Source of the DNA: Thermoanaerobaculum sp964488355
GTDB taxonomy: Bacteria > Acidobacteriota > Thermoanaerobaculia > Thermoanaerobaculales > Thermoanaerobaculaceae
Reading direction: 5' to 3'
NCBI GenBank assembly: GCA_964488355.1
Contig: CAZAUJ010000007.1
Coordinates: forward strand, 1 to 64,000
DNA: 64,000 nt
Both the position numbers and the translations under genes were made by a program. Shown piece by piece: positions 17,963 through 26,126 of the stretch. Position 1 is the first letter of the stretch, and every line of letters starts with the position of its first letter. The notes under the pieces were generated by a model, which was not told the DNA's origin, made no database searches, and saw only the letters and a list, made by a program, of their open reading frames with translations.

Positions 17963-19370
17963 CGGACCCCTCCATTTCCAGAGCGATGAGGCGGTTCAGC
18001 TCCACCGCATATTCCATGGGCAACTCCTTGACGAAGGGCTCAATGAAGCCGTTGACGATCATGAGCCGGGCTTGCTCTTCCGTCAAGCCGCGGGACCGCA
18101 GGTAGAACATTTGCTCATCCCCCAGCTTGGACACCCGCGCCTCGTGCTCCACCCGCACGTCGTCCTCGGCGATTTCCATGGTGGGGTAGGTGTCGGTGCG
18201 CGCCTTTTCGCCAATGAGCAGGGCATCGCATTCCACCGTGGTCTTGCAGCCATGGGCGCCCTTGCGCACCCGCACCAAACCGCGGTAGGAGGCGCGGCCG
18301 CCGTCCTTAGAGATGGACTTGGAGGTGATCTTGGAAGTGGTGTTCGGCGCCAAGTGAATCACCTTGGCCCCGGCATCCTGGTGCTGGCCGGGACCGGCAA
18401 AAGCGATGGAGAGAATCTCGCCGTGGGCGCGCTCCCCCCGCAGCACCACGCAAGGGTACTTCATGGTCAACAGAGAACCCAGGTTGCCGTCCACCCACTC
18501 CACCACCGCGTCCTCGAAAGCCATGGCGCGCTTGGTGACCAGGTTGTAAACGTTGTGCGACCAGTTTTGGATGGTGGTATAGCGGATGTACGCGCCCCTT
18601 TTGGCGATCAGCTCCACCACCGCCGAGTGCAGGGAGCTGGTGGAGTACACGGGCGCGGTGCAGCCCTCGATGTAGTGCACCCGGGCACCCTCGTCGGCGA
18701 TGATGAGCGTACGCTCGAACTGCCCCATGCGCTCGGCGTTAATGCGGAAGTACGCTTGCAGCGGAATGGCCACGTGCACGCCCTTGGGCACGTAAATGAA
18801 GGACCCACCGGACCAAACGGCAGTGTTGAGGGCAGCGAACTTGTTGTCGGTTGGTGGAATAACCGTGCCAAAGTACTCGCGCACGATGTCTTCGTGCGCT
18901 CGCAAGCCCGAATCCATATCCAGGAAGATGACCCCTTGCTCCTCCAGCTCCTTCCGTACCGAGTGGTAGACCACCTCCGATTCGTATTGGGCGGAAACCC
19001 CAGCGAGGAACTTGCGCTCCGCTTCCGGGATGCCCAGGCGGTCGAAGGTGCGCTTGATGGCCTCGGGCACCTCATCCCAGGATGTGCCGGCCCGCTTGGT
19101 GGCGCGGGCGTAGTAGGTGATGTCGTCGAAGTTGATGCGCGACAGAAGCTCCTGGTTGCCCCAGCTGGGCATGGGCTTGGCAAAGAAAATATCCAGCGCC
19201 TTGTGGCGCAGCTCCCGCATCCACCCGGGCTCGCCCTTCAGGCAAGAGATCATCTCCACCACCTCGTGGTTAATGCCCTTAGGTGCCCGCGCGAAGTACT
19301 CTACCGGGTCAGAAAAGCCGTAACGCTCCGCGTAGTCGCGGTTGATATCCAACGAAACAGCCGTGTTCAT
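17955..19370 (-). CDS. sufB: Fe-S cluster assembly protein SufB
   Basis: A 471-aa SufB: YFARAPKGINHEVVEMIS at the N terminus, LGIPEAERKFLAGVSAQYES, GSFIYVPKGVHVAIPLQAY, the core region YIEGCTAPVYSTSSLHSA with the functional Cys, and the tail KLGDEQMFYLRSRGL. It forms the SufBCD complex in which clusters are built. The ATG at 19370 overlaps the sufC stop (ATGA). Confidence 0.97.
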   Translation of the reverse strand: MNTAVSLDINRDYAERYGFSDPVEYFARAPKGINHEVVEMISCLKGEPGWMRELRHKALDIFFAKPMPSWGNQELLSRINFDDITYYARATKRAGTSWDEVPEAIKRTFDRLGIPEAERKFLAGVSAQYESEVVYHSVRKELEEQGVIFLDMDSGLRAHEDIVREYFGTVIPPTDNKFAALNTAVWSGGSFIYVPKGVHVAIPLQAYFRINAERMGQFERTLIIADEGARVHYIEGCTAPVYSTSSLHSAVVELIAKRGAYIRYTTIQNWSHNVYNLVTKRAMAFEDAVVEWVDGNLGSLLTMKYPCVVLRGERAHGEILSIAFAGPGQHQDAGAKVIHLAPNTTSKITSKSISKDGGRASYRGLVRVRKGAHGCKTTVECDALLIGEKARTDTYPTMEIAEDDVRVEHEARVSKLGDEQMFYLRSRGLTEEQARLMIVNGFIEPFVKELPMEYAVELNRLIALEMEGSVG

Positions 19371-20128
19371 GCCACACCCCCAGTCTCGGCCGCCAACCAA
19401 TCGTAGCCACGCTCCTCCAGCTGCAGGGCCAGCTCTGGCCCACCGGTACGTACCAGCTGCCCGTCCATGAACACGTGCACCACCTGCGGTTGCACGTAGT
19501 TCAAAAGGCGCTGGTAATGAGTGACCAGCAGGAGGCCGCGTCCCGGAGTGGCCGCGGCGTTGATGCCGGCGGCCACCACCTTCAAAGCATCAATGTCCAG
19601 GCCCGAGTCGGTCTCGTCCAGCATGGCAAAGCTGGGCTCCAGCATCAAAAGCTGCAGGATTTCCAGGCGCTTCTTTTCACCGCCTGAAAACCCGTCGTTC
19701 AGGTAACGACCGGCAAAGCTCATGTCCATTTCCAGCTGGTCCATGCGGGCGGCCAGTTCCTTGCGGAACTCCCGCACGGGCACCTCCTGGCCGCGCCGCG
19801 CGGAAACCGCCGCGCGCAGGAAGGACGCCACCGTCACGCCGGGAACCGCCACCGGATACTGGAAGGCGAGGAACAGGCCTCGCCGAGCTTTCTCATCGGG
19901 TTCAAGGGCGGTGATGTCCTCGCCGTTGAGGAGAATATGCCCCTCCACGGTGTAGGCGGGGTGGCCCATCACCGCTTGCACCAACGTGGTCTTGCCCGAA
20001 CCGTTGGGGCCCATGATGGCGTGAATTTCCCCCGGGAAGACTTCCAGGCTCACGCCCTTCACCACTTCCCGCTCGCCTACCCAAACGCGCAGGTTCTTGA
20101 TGGCAAAAATGGGTTGTCTTGCGCTCAT
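19367..20128 (-). CDS. sufC: Fe-S assembly ATPase SufC
   Basis: A 253-aa ABC-type ATPase: Walker A IMGPNGSGKTTL, Q-loop LFLAFQYPVAVPG, signature GFSGGEKKRLEIL and Walker B FAMLDETDSGLDIDAL, including the D-E-T-D-S-G-L-D variant typical of SufC. It is soluble and energises SufBCD. Start ATG 20128 overlaps the stop of the Rrf2 regulator gene; the frame is open upstream but the extra part is not ABC-like. Confidence 0.96.
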   Translation of the reverse strand: MSARQPIFAIKNLRVWVGEREVVKGVSLEVFPGEIHAIMGPNGSGKTTLVQAVMGHPAYTVEGHILLNGEDITALEPDEKARRGLFLAFQYPVAVPGVTVASFLRAAVSARRGQEVPVREFRKELAARMDQLEMDMSFAGRYLNDGFSGGEKKRLEILQLLMLEPSFAMLDETDSGLDIDALKVVAAGINAAATPGRGLLLVTHYQRLLNYVQPQVVHVFMDGQLVRTGGPELALQLEERGYDWLAAETGGVA

Positions 20129-20622
20129 GCTCGTTCTCCCTGTGACGCCAGGCCCAGCCTTACCGGCAGGCGGGGCTGGGGCTGGCTGGCCAACCGCCGG
20201 TGAAGCACCGGCTCCCCCTGGAGTAAGTCCGCCAGGTTGGTGCCGGCGAAAAAATCGCGGAACAAGCGGTCCAAATGGAAAAGCAGCGGACGCACCGAAC
20301 ACGCCTGCGTATGCACGCAGCAGTCGGTTTCACCGCCGTGGTCTTGGCAAAACGTAGGGTGAAAGAGGGGCTGGCCCAGGGCGGCCAGCACCCGATCCAG
20401 GGTCACGGTCGCGGGTGGCGCCGCCAGCTCGTATCCCCCGGCCCGACCTCGCCGGGCCCGTACCACCCCAGCGTGCCGCAGCTTGGCCAGGACCTTGGCT
20501 GCCAAGGGCTGCGCCATGCCCTCCCGCGCTGCCAACTCGGCCAGGGTCAGGCCTTGCGGGAAGCAAGCAGCTAGTTGCAGCGCCAAGCGCAAACCGTACT
20601 CTTCGCTGGTGGTGATCTTCAC
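20125..20622 (-). CDS. Rrf2-family regulator (IscR/SufR-like) of the SUF operon
   Basis: A 165-aa winged-helix regulator starting at GTG 20622 behind a GGAGGTAG site (VKITTSEEYGLRLALQLA). The recognition region is AELAAREGMAQPLAAKVLAKL with the wing RRGRAGGYELA. Four cysteines at 92, 101, 102 and 108 form the usual cluster-binding loop, so it probably senses Fe-S status. It is first in the operon and overlaps sufC, so it likely controls its own operon, as IscR and SufR do. Which of the four Cys bind the cluster is not decidable here. Confidence 0.88.
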   Translation of the reverse strand: MKITTSEEYGLRLALQLAACFPQGLTLAELAAREGMAQPLAAKVLAKLRHAGVVRARRGRAGGYELAAPPATVTLDRVLAALGQPLFHPTFCQDHGGETDCCVHTQACSVRPLLFHLDRLFRDFFAGTNLADLLQGEPVLHRRLASQPQPRLPVRLGLASQGERA

Positions 20623-20650
20623 CCTACCTCCAATTCCCCAACGGAGAAAT

Positions 20651-20678
20651 CTTGACAGAAATTTCCAGATTTTGCAAG
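20651..20678 (-). promoter_or_regulatory. candidate SUF promoter/operator
   Basis: On the minus strand TTGCAA, a 17-base spacer and CAAGAT stand before the Rrf2 gene. On the plus strand the same stretch reads CTTGACA ... TTGCAAG, an imperfect inverted repeat that could be the Rrf2 site overlapping the promoter. Confidence 0.35.
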
Positions 20679-20715
20679 CCACCCGAGCGGGCCGCGTGCC
20701 AGGGGGCTGGGGTGC

Positions 20716-20965
20716 TCAGCGGCGGTATATGTCGTGCAAGGCCTTGCCGGCAGCCAGTCGTTCCATGACCTTCTCCAGAGGGCGGGCTCGCGTATCGGCC
20801 CTCTTCGCCGCGGCCACGTACCGGGCGAACTCCCTAGGGAAGCTTCTGTACCGCGGTTCGGGCGAGGGTGGTCTGGCCCGCGTGGCTGGGTTTCACCAGG
20901 CAGACCGCCAGCTGCTGCAGCGCTTGAAGCCGTTCGGGCACGAGGACTGAAAAATCAAACTGGCA
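20716..20965 (-). pseudogene. remnant of a YdeI/OmpD-associated-family protein
   Basis: Reading the minus strand from about 20870 to the TGA at 20718-20716 gives SFPREFARYVAAAKRADTRA followed by RPLEKVMERLAAGKALH, which matches the C-terminal end of YdeI/OmpD-associated proteins (R-E-x-x-R-Y-V-x-x-A-K-R-x-x-T-R-x-R). There is no start in that frame; an upstream stop lies near 20893. A neighbouring frame just upstream reads VPERLQALQQLA, like the family's V-P-E-x-L-x-x-A-L segment. So a short, frame-broken 3' fragment remains. Confidence 0.45.
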
Positions 20966-21094
20966 CAATGACTGCCACGATGCGGTTTTCAGTCTGCAAG
21001 CGAGCTTATCGACGCGGCCCACAAGCCGTGGCTGGTTCGTTCCCCCCGCCCCAGGCGGCTTTCAGGCTTTGGGGTTGCCAGGCGGCGCGGGGGC

Positions 21095-21122
21095 TTGACA
21101 AGAGAGAGAGCGAGAATACAAA
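21095..21122 (+). promoter_or_regulatory. promoter of the cysteine-rich peptide locus
   Basis: TTGACA (21095-21100), 16-base purine-rich spacer, TACAAA (21117-21122), about 40 bases before the ATG at 21164. Confidence 0.55.
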
Positions 21123-21163
21123 AAACGCCGCATCCCGGGAGCGGCGATGCGCGAACGGAGGAT

Positions 21164-21358
21164 ATGAGTAGGAACAAGCCCTTGCGAAGGGTGTTGCGGG
21201 CCGTACCGTTACTGGTGGTGCTGGTGGGCGCCTTCGCCTTGCCGCCGGCGGTGGAGGGGAGCAAGATGACAGGTAGAGGCTGCAAGTACGACCTACCCTT
21301 TGGAGGTTGCTGCATGTGCGGGCTATACTCCTGCGAATGCTGCGAAGTCACACCATAG
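21164..21358 (+). CDS. small secreted cysteine-rich peptide (64 aa)
   Basis: The ATG at 21164 has GGAGG four bases upstream. Residues 1-32 form a signal peptide with a basic start and hydrophobic core (RRVLRAVPLLVVLVGAFALP). The mature part is about 32 residues and carries seven Cys in the order C-x8-CC-x-C-x4-C-x-CC (GCKYDLPFGGCCMCG, then LYSCECCEVTP). No CxxCH. It could bind metal, form a disulfide-knotted peptide, or be a precursor of a modified peptide; no modifying enzyme is recognisable next to it. It is the first gene of a promoter-driven group with two larger secreted proteins. Not recognised as a known family. Confidence 0.6.
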   Translation: MSRNKPLRRVLRAVPLLVVLVGAFALPPAVEGSKMTGRGCKYDLPFGGCCMCGLYSCECCEVTP

Positions 21359-21397
21359 GGAAAAGAGAGCGGCCATGCGAGGCAGATCACGGGGGTT

Positions 21398-22486
21398 GTG
21401 TTCGCACTGTGTGGGTTCGTGGCCGGGGAGGGGCGCTCGCAGCGCCCCTCCCCTTCTTTTCTGTCCGTGCCGGGAAAGGGCGAGCTTTCCACCTACTTTA
21501 AGGATGCGGCCTGGTTGCCAGGGGAAGAGGTGCTGCTCATTGGCGACGCGCTCAAGCGCCAGCTGGTGCCGCTGCGGCGAGACGGCAGCGTGCAAGCGCC
21601 TTGGTCAGCGTTTCCTTCCGAAGGCGGTGATGATGCCGCCCCAACCGCCCTGGTGCGGGAAGCGGACGCCGGCCGTGCCCCCTGCGCCTTTCCCTGGCAG
21701 CCCAAGCCGGGAAAAGTTTGCTTCGGGCCGGATGGGCGCGTGCTGCGGCAGGAAAGCCTCGAGGGGTGGCTGGGCCCCAAGGAGGGCCGCCTTTTCCGGG
21801 TCGATCACCTTGTGGATTTCCAGGGCGAGGTGTTTGCTCTGGCGTTCCACTTGGCGGCGCAGGCGCGAACGCCTCGTCACGCCCTGCTCCGCTTTCGCCC
21901 GAAGGTGGCCGGTTCGCTGTCCATCCTGCGCCTGCTGGAGACGCAAACGGCTCCCGCCATCATGGCAGGGCGCCCAATTCTCAGCGCAACGCGCAGCGGT
22001 GTGTTTCTGCTGAATTTCGCCAGCGACCCGCCGGCGGTGAGGCAGCTGGCACCGAAGGAGCGCCGGTTGGCGGCGTTCCCCCATGGGTTCGTAGCTCCAC
22101 CGGCCCCGCCTGCTGGCGCCGCCGGGCTCCAGGCTGCCTTGACGGTCGAAAGCACGCTGGAATCCCTCCCCGTGCCTCTGAGCCTTTTCGCCCTGGATGA
22201 CCGGCTGTACCCGCTGACCCGCAGCCCCGAGGGAAAGGGTGCGGCACGCTGGCGGCTGTTCCGGCTGGACCCGCAGGCGGACCGCCTGGAGGGCGGCTGG
22301 CAGCTGCCCACGCGCGCCCCGGGGATCCTGCTGGTCCCCGGTGAAAAGCGCTGGGCCATCCTGGAGCTGGGGGAAGCCCAGCAGCTTCTGGAGCGCCAGC
22401 TCCGGAGCCTGGTGGAAATTCCCGTCACTGCCCTGCGCGGGGCCTGGCCAGCCGCGGCGCCAGCGCCGCAGCGGGCCGCTCGCTGA
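21398..22486 (+). CDS. secreted beta-propeller-like protein of unknown function (start uncertain)
   Basis: The frame from GTG 21398 gives 362 aa with repeated short beta-strand blocks (AWLPGEEVLLIGDALKRQLV, GEVFALAFHL, LFALDDRLYPLTR, WAILELGEAQQLL) that suggest a propeller or similar all-beta fold. ATG 21375, with AAGAGAG upstream, would start a better signal peptide (MRGRSRG + VVFALCGFVAGEG) but is in another frame; the two join only if the five-G run at 21391-21395 had one more G. So the 5' end is probably frame-broken or misread. It lies between the cysteine-rich peptide and a CarboxypepD-regulatory-like gene ten bases downstream. Function unknown. Confidence 0.5.
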   Translation: MFALCGFVAGEGRSQRPSPSFLSVPGKGELSTYFKDAAWLPGEEVLLIGDALKRQLVPLRRDGSVQAPWSAFPSEGGDDAAPTALVREADAGRAPCAFPWQPKPGKVCFGPDGRVLRQESLEGWLGPKEGRLFRVDHLVDFQGEVFALAFHLAAQARTPRHALLRFRPKVAGSLSILRLLETQTAPAIMAGRPILSATRSGVFLLNFASDPPAVRQLAPKERRLAAFPHGFVAPPAPPAGAAGLQAALTVESTLESLPVPLSLFALDDRLYPLTRSPEGKGAARWRLFRLDPQADRLEGGWQLPTRAPGILLVPGEKRWAILELGEAQQLLERQLRSLVEIPVTALRGAWPAAAPAPQRAAR

Positions 22487-22496
22487 GGGGGGAAGG

Positions 22497-23404
22497 ATGG
22501 CTCGCCACCGTGTGCTGCGTTTCGGGTTGTTGTTGCTCTTGGCCGCGGCTGAGCTTTTGGCCCAGCCGCTGCTGGTCAAGGATGAGGCCGGTCAGCCGGT
22601 GGCCGGGGCAAAGGTGGAGGTGCTGTGGTACGTCGAAGAGGGGCTTTTTTGCCCTCTTGACCCCCGCCCAAACGGTGGGTTGGACCGATGAGAAGGGCCG
22701 CTGGCCCCACCCGCTGCCCGCCGGGGTGCGGGGCATGCTCCTGGTGGACCACTCCCACTTCCCCCCGCTGCTGCTGCCCCTGGGGCGTTACCTGGTCAGA
22801 CTGACGGCGCCCCAGCGGGCCGCGGCCTACCGGCTGGTGTCGCTGGCGGACGACAAGGTGGTGAGCTTGGGCCGCCTGGCGCTGAGCGAGGGCGTGGTGG
22901 TTGCCGGGCACGTGACTGATGCCTTCGGACGGCCCGTGGAGGGGGTGGAGCTGCGGGTGCGCGATCCGGGGTGCGAGTTCCCCGAGAGCCTGGGGAAAAC
23001 CACTGCCGACGGACAGGGTCGTTTTCGCCTGCCCCCCTAACGCCGGGCCGCTACCGGCTGGAGGTGTGGCAGCAAACCCAGCTCCTGTTGGGGCAGGAAC
23101 GGCTGCTGCGGCGCAGCGAGGAGCTGACCCTGCCCACCACGGGCGTGGAGCTTTTCGGTGCGCTCAGCGAAAACGGCGTGCCGCTGCCGGGGAAAAGCCT
23201 GCTCCTAAGCTCGCTGGTGGGTGCGTGGGAACAGCGCGCGGTGCTGGCCGTGCGCACGGAAAAGGGGACGCTGCTGTGGAACCCTCGCTCCTGGTCGGCT
23301 CCCGTCTCCGTGGGTGAGGACGGGCGCTTTTCTCTCGCCGGCGTCCCCCTGACAAGACCTTCCCGGTGAGCGAGGGCGAGGTGGCGGAGCTGGTGTTCCC
23401 CTAG
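22497..23404 (+). pseudogene. secreted CarboxypepD-regulatory-like repeat protein, frame-disrupted
   Basis: From ATG 22497 (GGGGGAAGG upstream) a signal peptide (VLRFGLLLLLAAAELLAQ) leads into DEAGQPVAGAKVEVLWYVEE, the start of a carboxypeptidase-regulatory-like Ig domain. At a six-T run (22645-22650) reading moves to another frame (TDEKGRWPHPLPAGVRG ... DAFGRPVEGVELRVRDPG), at a six-C run (23032-23037) to a third segment (LTPGRYRLEVWQQ ... ENGVPLPGKSLLLSS) and at a five-C run (23345-23349) to the tail DKTFPVSEGEVAELVFP ending at TAG 23404. Each break is repaired by one base at a homopolymer. Three G-x-P-x-x-G-x-x-V-type domains result. Either decayed, phase-variable or misread. Confidence 0.7.
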
Positions 23405-23659
23405 GTGGCTGCCCGGTTGGCGCTGGGGCGGTGCCAAGCCTACCTCGGCGCAGGGCTAAACGGGAGCTAGGTGCGCACGCACTCGGGCTCGGCGCGTTCG
23501 GCCACGATCCCTTGACCGCTCCGCCGGCGTCAGGAGCCGGGAGCCGTGCACCTCCACAGGCTATGCACGCGAGGAGGGGTGGGAAGCGAGACCACCACGC
23601 CGCCTTTGGCCCCTCGCGATGACTAAGCCCCACCGTTGCGGCGTTGGCGACCGGCCAAC

Positions 23660-23763
23660 GTCATTGCGAGCGGAGCGCATCGAGGCGAAGCAATCTCAGA
23701 TGGGCGGGGTTCCAACACGAGAAGGACGAGATTGCTTTGGCCTCTTCGAGGCCTCGCAATGAC
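23660..23763. repeat. REP-like long imperfect inverted repeat
   Basis: Left arm starts GTCATTGCGAG (23660-23670) and ends GAAGCAATCTC (about 23687-23697); right arm starts GAGATTGCTTT (about 23728) and ends CTCGCAATGAC (23753-23763). The arms are about 38 bases each with a 30-base centre. The motif GTCATTGCGAG...GAAGCAATCTC is known as an abundant dispersed palindrome in many bacterial genomes. Confidence 0.8.
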
Positions 23764-23868
23764 ATGTGGGGGCGACGGTCGCCCCCAGCGGAGTAGAGGT
23801 GGGGTGAGATCCGATGGGACGGGCGGGGAGGGTTCGTGAGGGTGGGGTAGGCTGGTCCCAGGCCCACC

Positions 23869-23893
23869 CCCCACGGCCGTGGGGCAATTTTTA
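23869..23893 (+). terminator. possible terminator hairpin
   Basis: CCCCACGGCCGTGGGG followed by CAATTTTT. The perfect dyad has almost no loop, and the nearest upstream gene ends 460 bases away. Confidence 0.25.
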
Positions 23894-24103
23894 CCCAAGC
23901 CGTCACCGTCCTTCGCCGTCGGCTTGGCGTCCCATCCCATTTTTGAGTTGGCCTCCGTCAATGGTGCGCGAAAAGTCAAAACGGGCGCCGCGTGTCGGCT
24001 TCGCTTGGCTGTTCCCCAGTGAGGTGGGGTCGCACAACCCTGACGGGGGCAGCCCCTGGGACCGCCGCTTGGGCTGGCAAGACAAAGGGGCTAAGGTACG
24101 CGT

Positions 24104-26083
24104 ATGGCGCAGTTTTTACCCGAGTTTTTGTTGGTTCTGGTGGTGGCGCTGGCGGTGGTGCTGGTTTTTGCCCGCCTGCGCCAGCCTACCCTTTTGGGTT
24201 TCTTGGCTTCGGGCTTGTTCATCGGACCTCACGGGCTAGGTCTCATTGGCGACGCCCAGCGGGTGGAGCTTTTGGCCGAAGTGGGCGTGGTGCTCTTGCT
24301 CTTTTCCATCGGCTTGGACTTCTCTTTCGAAAAGCTGCGACGCATGGCGCGGGAGGTGTTTGCCGGTGGAAGCGTGCAGGTGGGGCTTTCCGTGTGCGTG
24401 GTGGCGGCGGTGGCGCTGGGGACTGGCCTCTCCCTGCCACAGGGGCTGCTCTGGGGCTTTCTCCTGGCCATGAGCAGCACGGCGGTGGTGCTGCGCGTGC
24501 TCACCGACGAGGGGCTTCTGGGCACGGCTCAGGGGCGCCTCTCGCTGGGCATCCTGCTGTTCCAGGACCTTTGCATCGTGCCGATGATGGTGGTGTTGCC
24601 CCTGTTGGCAGGGTTGGAGGGTGGCTCTCCCTGGGCCCTTCTGCTTCGGCTGGGCCTGGCCGCGGGATTTTTTGTGCTGCTGGTGTTGGGAGCGCGCTTT
24701 TTCATCCCGCGCATCTTGCAGGTGTTTGTGCGCTCCGGTCGGCGAGAGCTTTTTCTGTTGGTGTTGGTTGCCCTCTGCCTGGCCACCGCTTGGGCCACGG
24801 CCGAGGCGGGCTTGACTATGGCTTTAGGCGCCTTTCTCGCTGGCATGGCCGTGGCCGAATCGGAGTTCAGCTACCAGGCCCTGGCGGATGTCCTGCCCTT
24901 GCGCGACAGCCTCAGCGCGTTCTTTTTCGTTTCCGTGGGCATGCTGCTGGATCCCAAGGCGCTGCTGGCCTGGCCATTGGCCGTGCTTGTTTTTGCCTTG
25001 GCTGTGGTGCTGCTGAAGGTAGGCGGGGTGGTGGCGGCGGCTGCGGCTTTCGGTTTTGGGCCCCGGGTGGGTTTGCAAGCGGGGCTCATGCTGGCGCAAG
25101 TTGGCGAGTTTTCTTTCCTCCTTGCTGCCGCGGGGAGAGGCTTGGGGCTGTTGTCCAGCGACCAGGAGCAGCTGTTTCTCGCCACGGCGGTGCTGACCAT
25201 GGCGGCTACGCCCCTGGTCGGTTTTCCCGTGGCCCGCAAGCTGGCGCGCGGCGCGCAGGGGCTGGACGGGTCCGCACCACCGGCAGAGGAAACCTCCTTG
25301 TGGGATCACATCATCTTGGCCGGCTTCGGCGGCGGTGGGCAGGTGCTGGGACGCATTTTTCGCCAAGCGCAGGTGCCTTTTTGCGTGGTGGATTATGCCT
25401 TGCCGGCCGTGCACGGGGCGGAAATCGAGGGCATCCCCTACATTTTTGGTGACGTCACCCGCCCGGAAATCCTGCAGGCTGCTGGCATTGCCCGCGCACG
25501 ACTGCTGATCCTTACGGTGGGCGACCCGGAGGCTACCCGCGCGGCGGTGCGCTTGGCCCGGCACCTGCGGGCGGACCTGCCAATCCTGGTGGCCACCCAC
25601 TTCGTTTCGGAAATCGACGAGCTTGCGGGGCTGGGGGCCACCCAAGTGGTGGCCTACGAGCTGGAAGCCACGGTGACCTTGTTCGTGCGCGCGCTGGAGT
25701 TTTACCACATCCCTCGGCACATCGTGGCGGCGCAAGCGGCGGTGGTGCGCAGCGGGGGCTACGAGGTGCTGCGCGCGGGCAGCTTGGGGGGGCGTAGCCT
25801 GGCCCGGCTGCCGGAGCTGCTGGCCGCGGGTACGGTGGAAGTGGTGCGGTTGCCGGCGGGAAGCCCGGCGGTTGGCAAGAGCTTGGCGGAACTGCGCTTG
25901 CGGGAGGAAACGGGGGCCAGTGTTTTGGGGGTGGTGCGCGGGCAGAAGCAAAAACCCAACCCGCCAGCCAATTTTCAGCTGGCCAGCGACGACCTGGTGA
26001 TTCTCTTTGGCAGCCATGCGGAGGTAGATCGGGCCTTGAGCCTTTTGGCACCCCATGAGCAAGGGGAGTCCTCCCCGGGCTAG
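24104..26083 (+). CDS. CPA2-family cation:proton antiporter with RCK domains (KefB-like)
   Basis: The 659-aa protein has 12-13 membrane helices (residues 5-380) with the CPA2 features GFLASGLFIGPHGLGL, FSIGLDFSFEKL, LAMSSTAVVL and GAFLAGMAVAESEF. A TrkA-N Rossmann domain follows (HIILAGFGGGGQVLGRIF, about 405-520) and then a TrkA-C domain (about 560-645). This build is that of KefB/KefC-like and RosB-like K+/H+ or Na+/H+ antiporters gated by nucleotide binding. No KefG/KefF partner is adjacent, so the ion and the regulator are open. Confidence 0.9.
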   Translation: MAQFLPEFLLVLVVALAVVLVFARLRQPTLLGFLASGLFIGPHGLGLIGDAQRVELLAEVGVVLLLFSIGLDFSFEKLRRMAREVFAGGSVQVGLSVCVVAAVALGTGLSLPQGLLWGFLLAMSSTAVVLRVLTDEGLLGTAQGRLSLGILLFQDLCIVPMMVVLPLLAGLEGGSPWALLLRLGLAAGFFVLLVLGARFFIPRILQVFVRSGRRELFLLVLVALCLATAWATAEAGLTMALGAFLAGMAVAESEFSYQALADVLPLRDSLSAFFFVSVGMLLDPKALLAWPLAVLVFALAVVLLKVGGVVAAAAAFGFGPRVGLQAGLMLAQVGEFSFLLAAAGRGLGLLSSDQEQLFLATAVLTMAATPLVGFPVARKLARGAQGLDGSAPPAEETSLWDHIILAGFGGGGQVLGRIFRQAQVPFCVVDYALPAVHGAEIEGIPYIFGDVTRPEILQAAGIARARLLILTVGDPEATRAAVRLARHLRADLPILVATHFVSEIDELAGLGATQVVAYELEATVTLFVRALEFYHIPRHIVAAQAAVVRSGGYEVLRAGSLGGRSLARLPELLAAGTVEVVRLPAGSPAVGKSLAELRLREETGASVLGVVRGQKQKPNPPANFQLASDDLVILFGSHAEVDRALSLLAPHEQGESSPG

Positions 26084-26126
26084 GCCGGCAAAGGCTCGCC
26101 GGGTACCATAGGGGCGGGAGGGTCCG

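Larger units (their letters stand above)
23405..24103. other. non-coding region of about 700 bases
   Basis: No credible gene on either strand. It contains a long REP-like inverted repeat (23660-23763), a G-rich hairpin (GGGGGCGAC/GTCGCCCCC near 23768-23786), a GC palindrome followed by TTTTT (23869-23892) and CCAAGCCG/CGGCTTGG arms near 23895-23930. It separates the accessory locus from the antiporter gene. Confidence 0.6.

Noticed and set aside
17541..19406. 621-codon open frame opposite sufB and sufD
   Set aside because: Antisense shadow of two clear SUF genes without protein-like features.
23814..24239. 141-codon open frame before the antiporter gene
   Set aside because: It runs across inverted repeats and into the antiporter start in another phase; composition is not protein-like.
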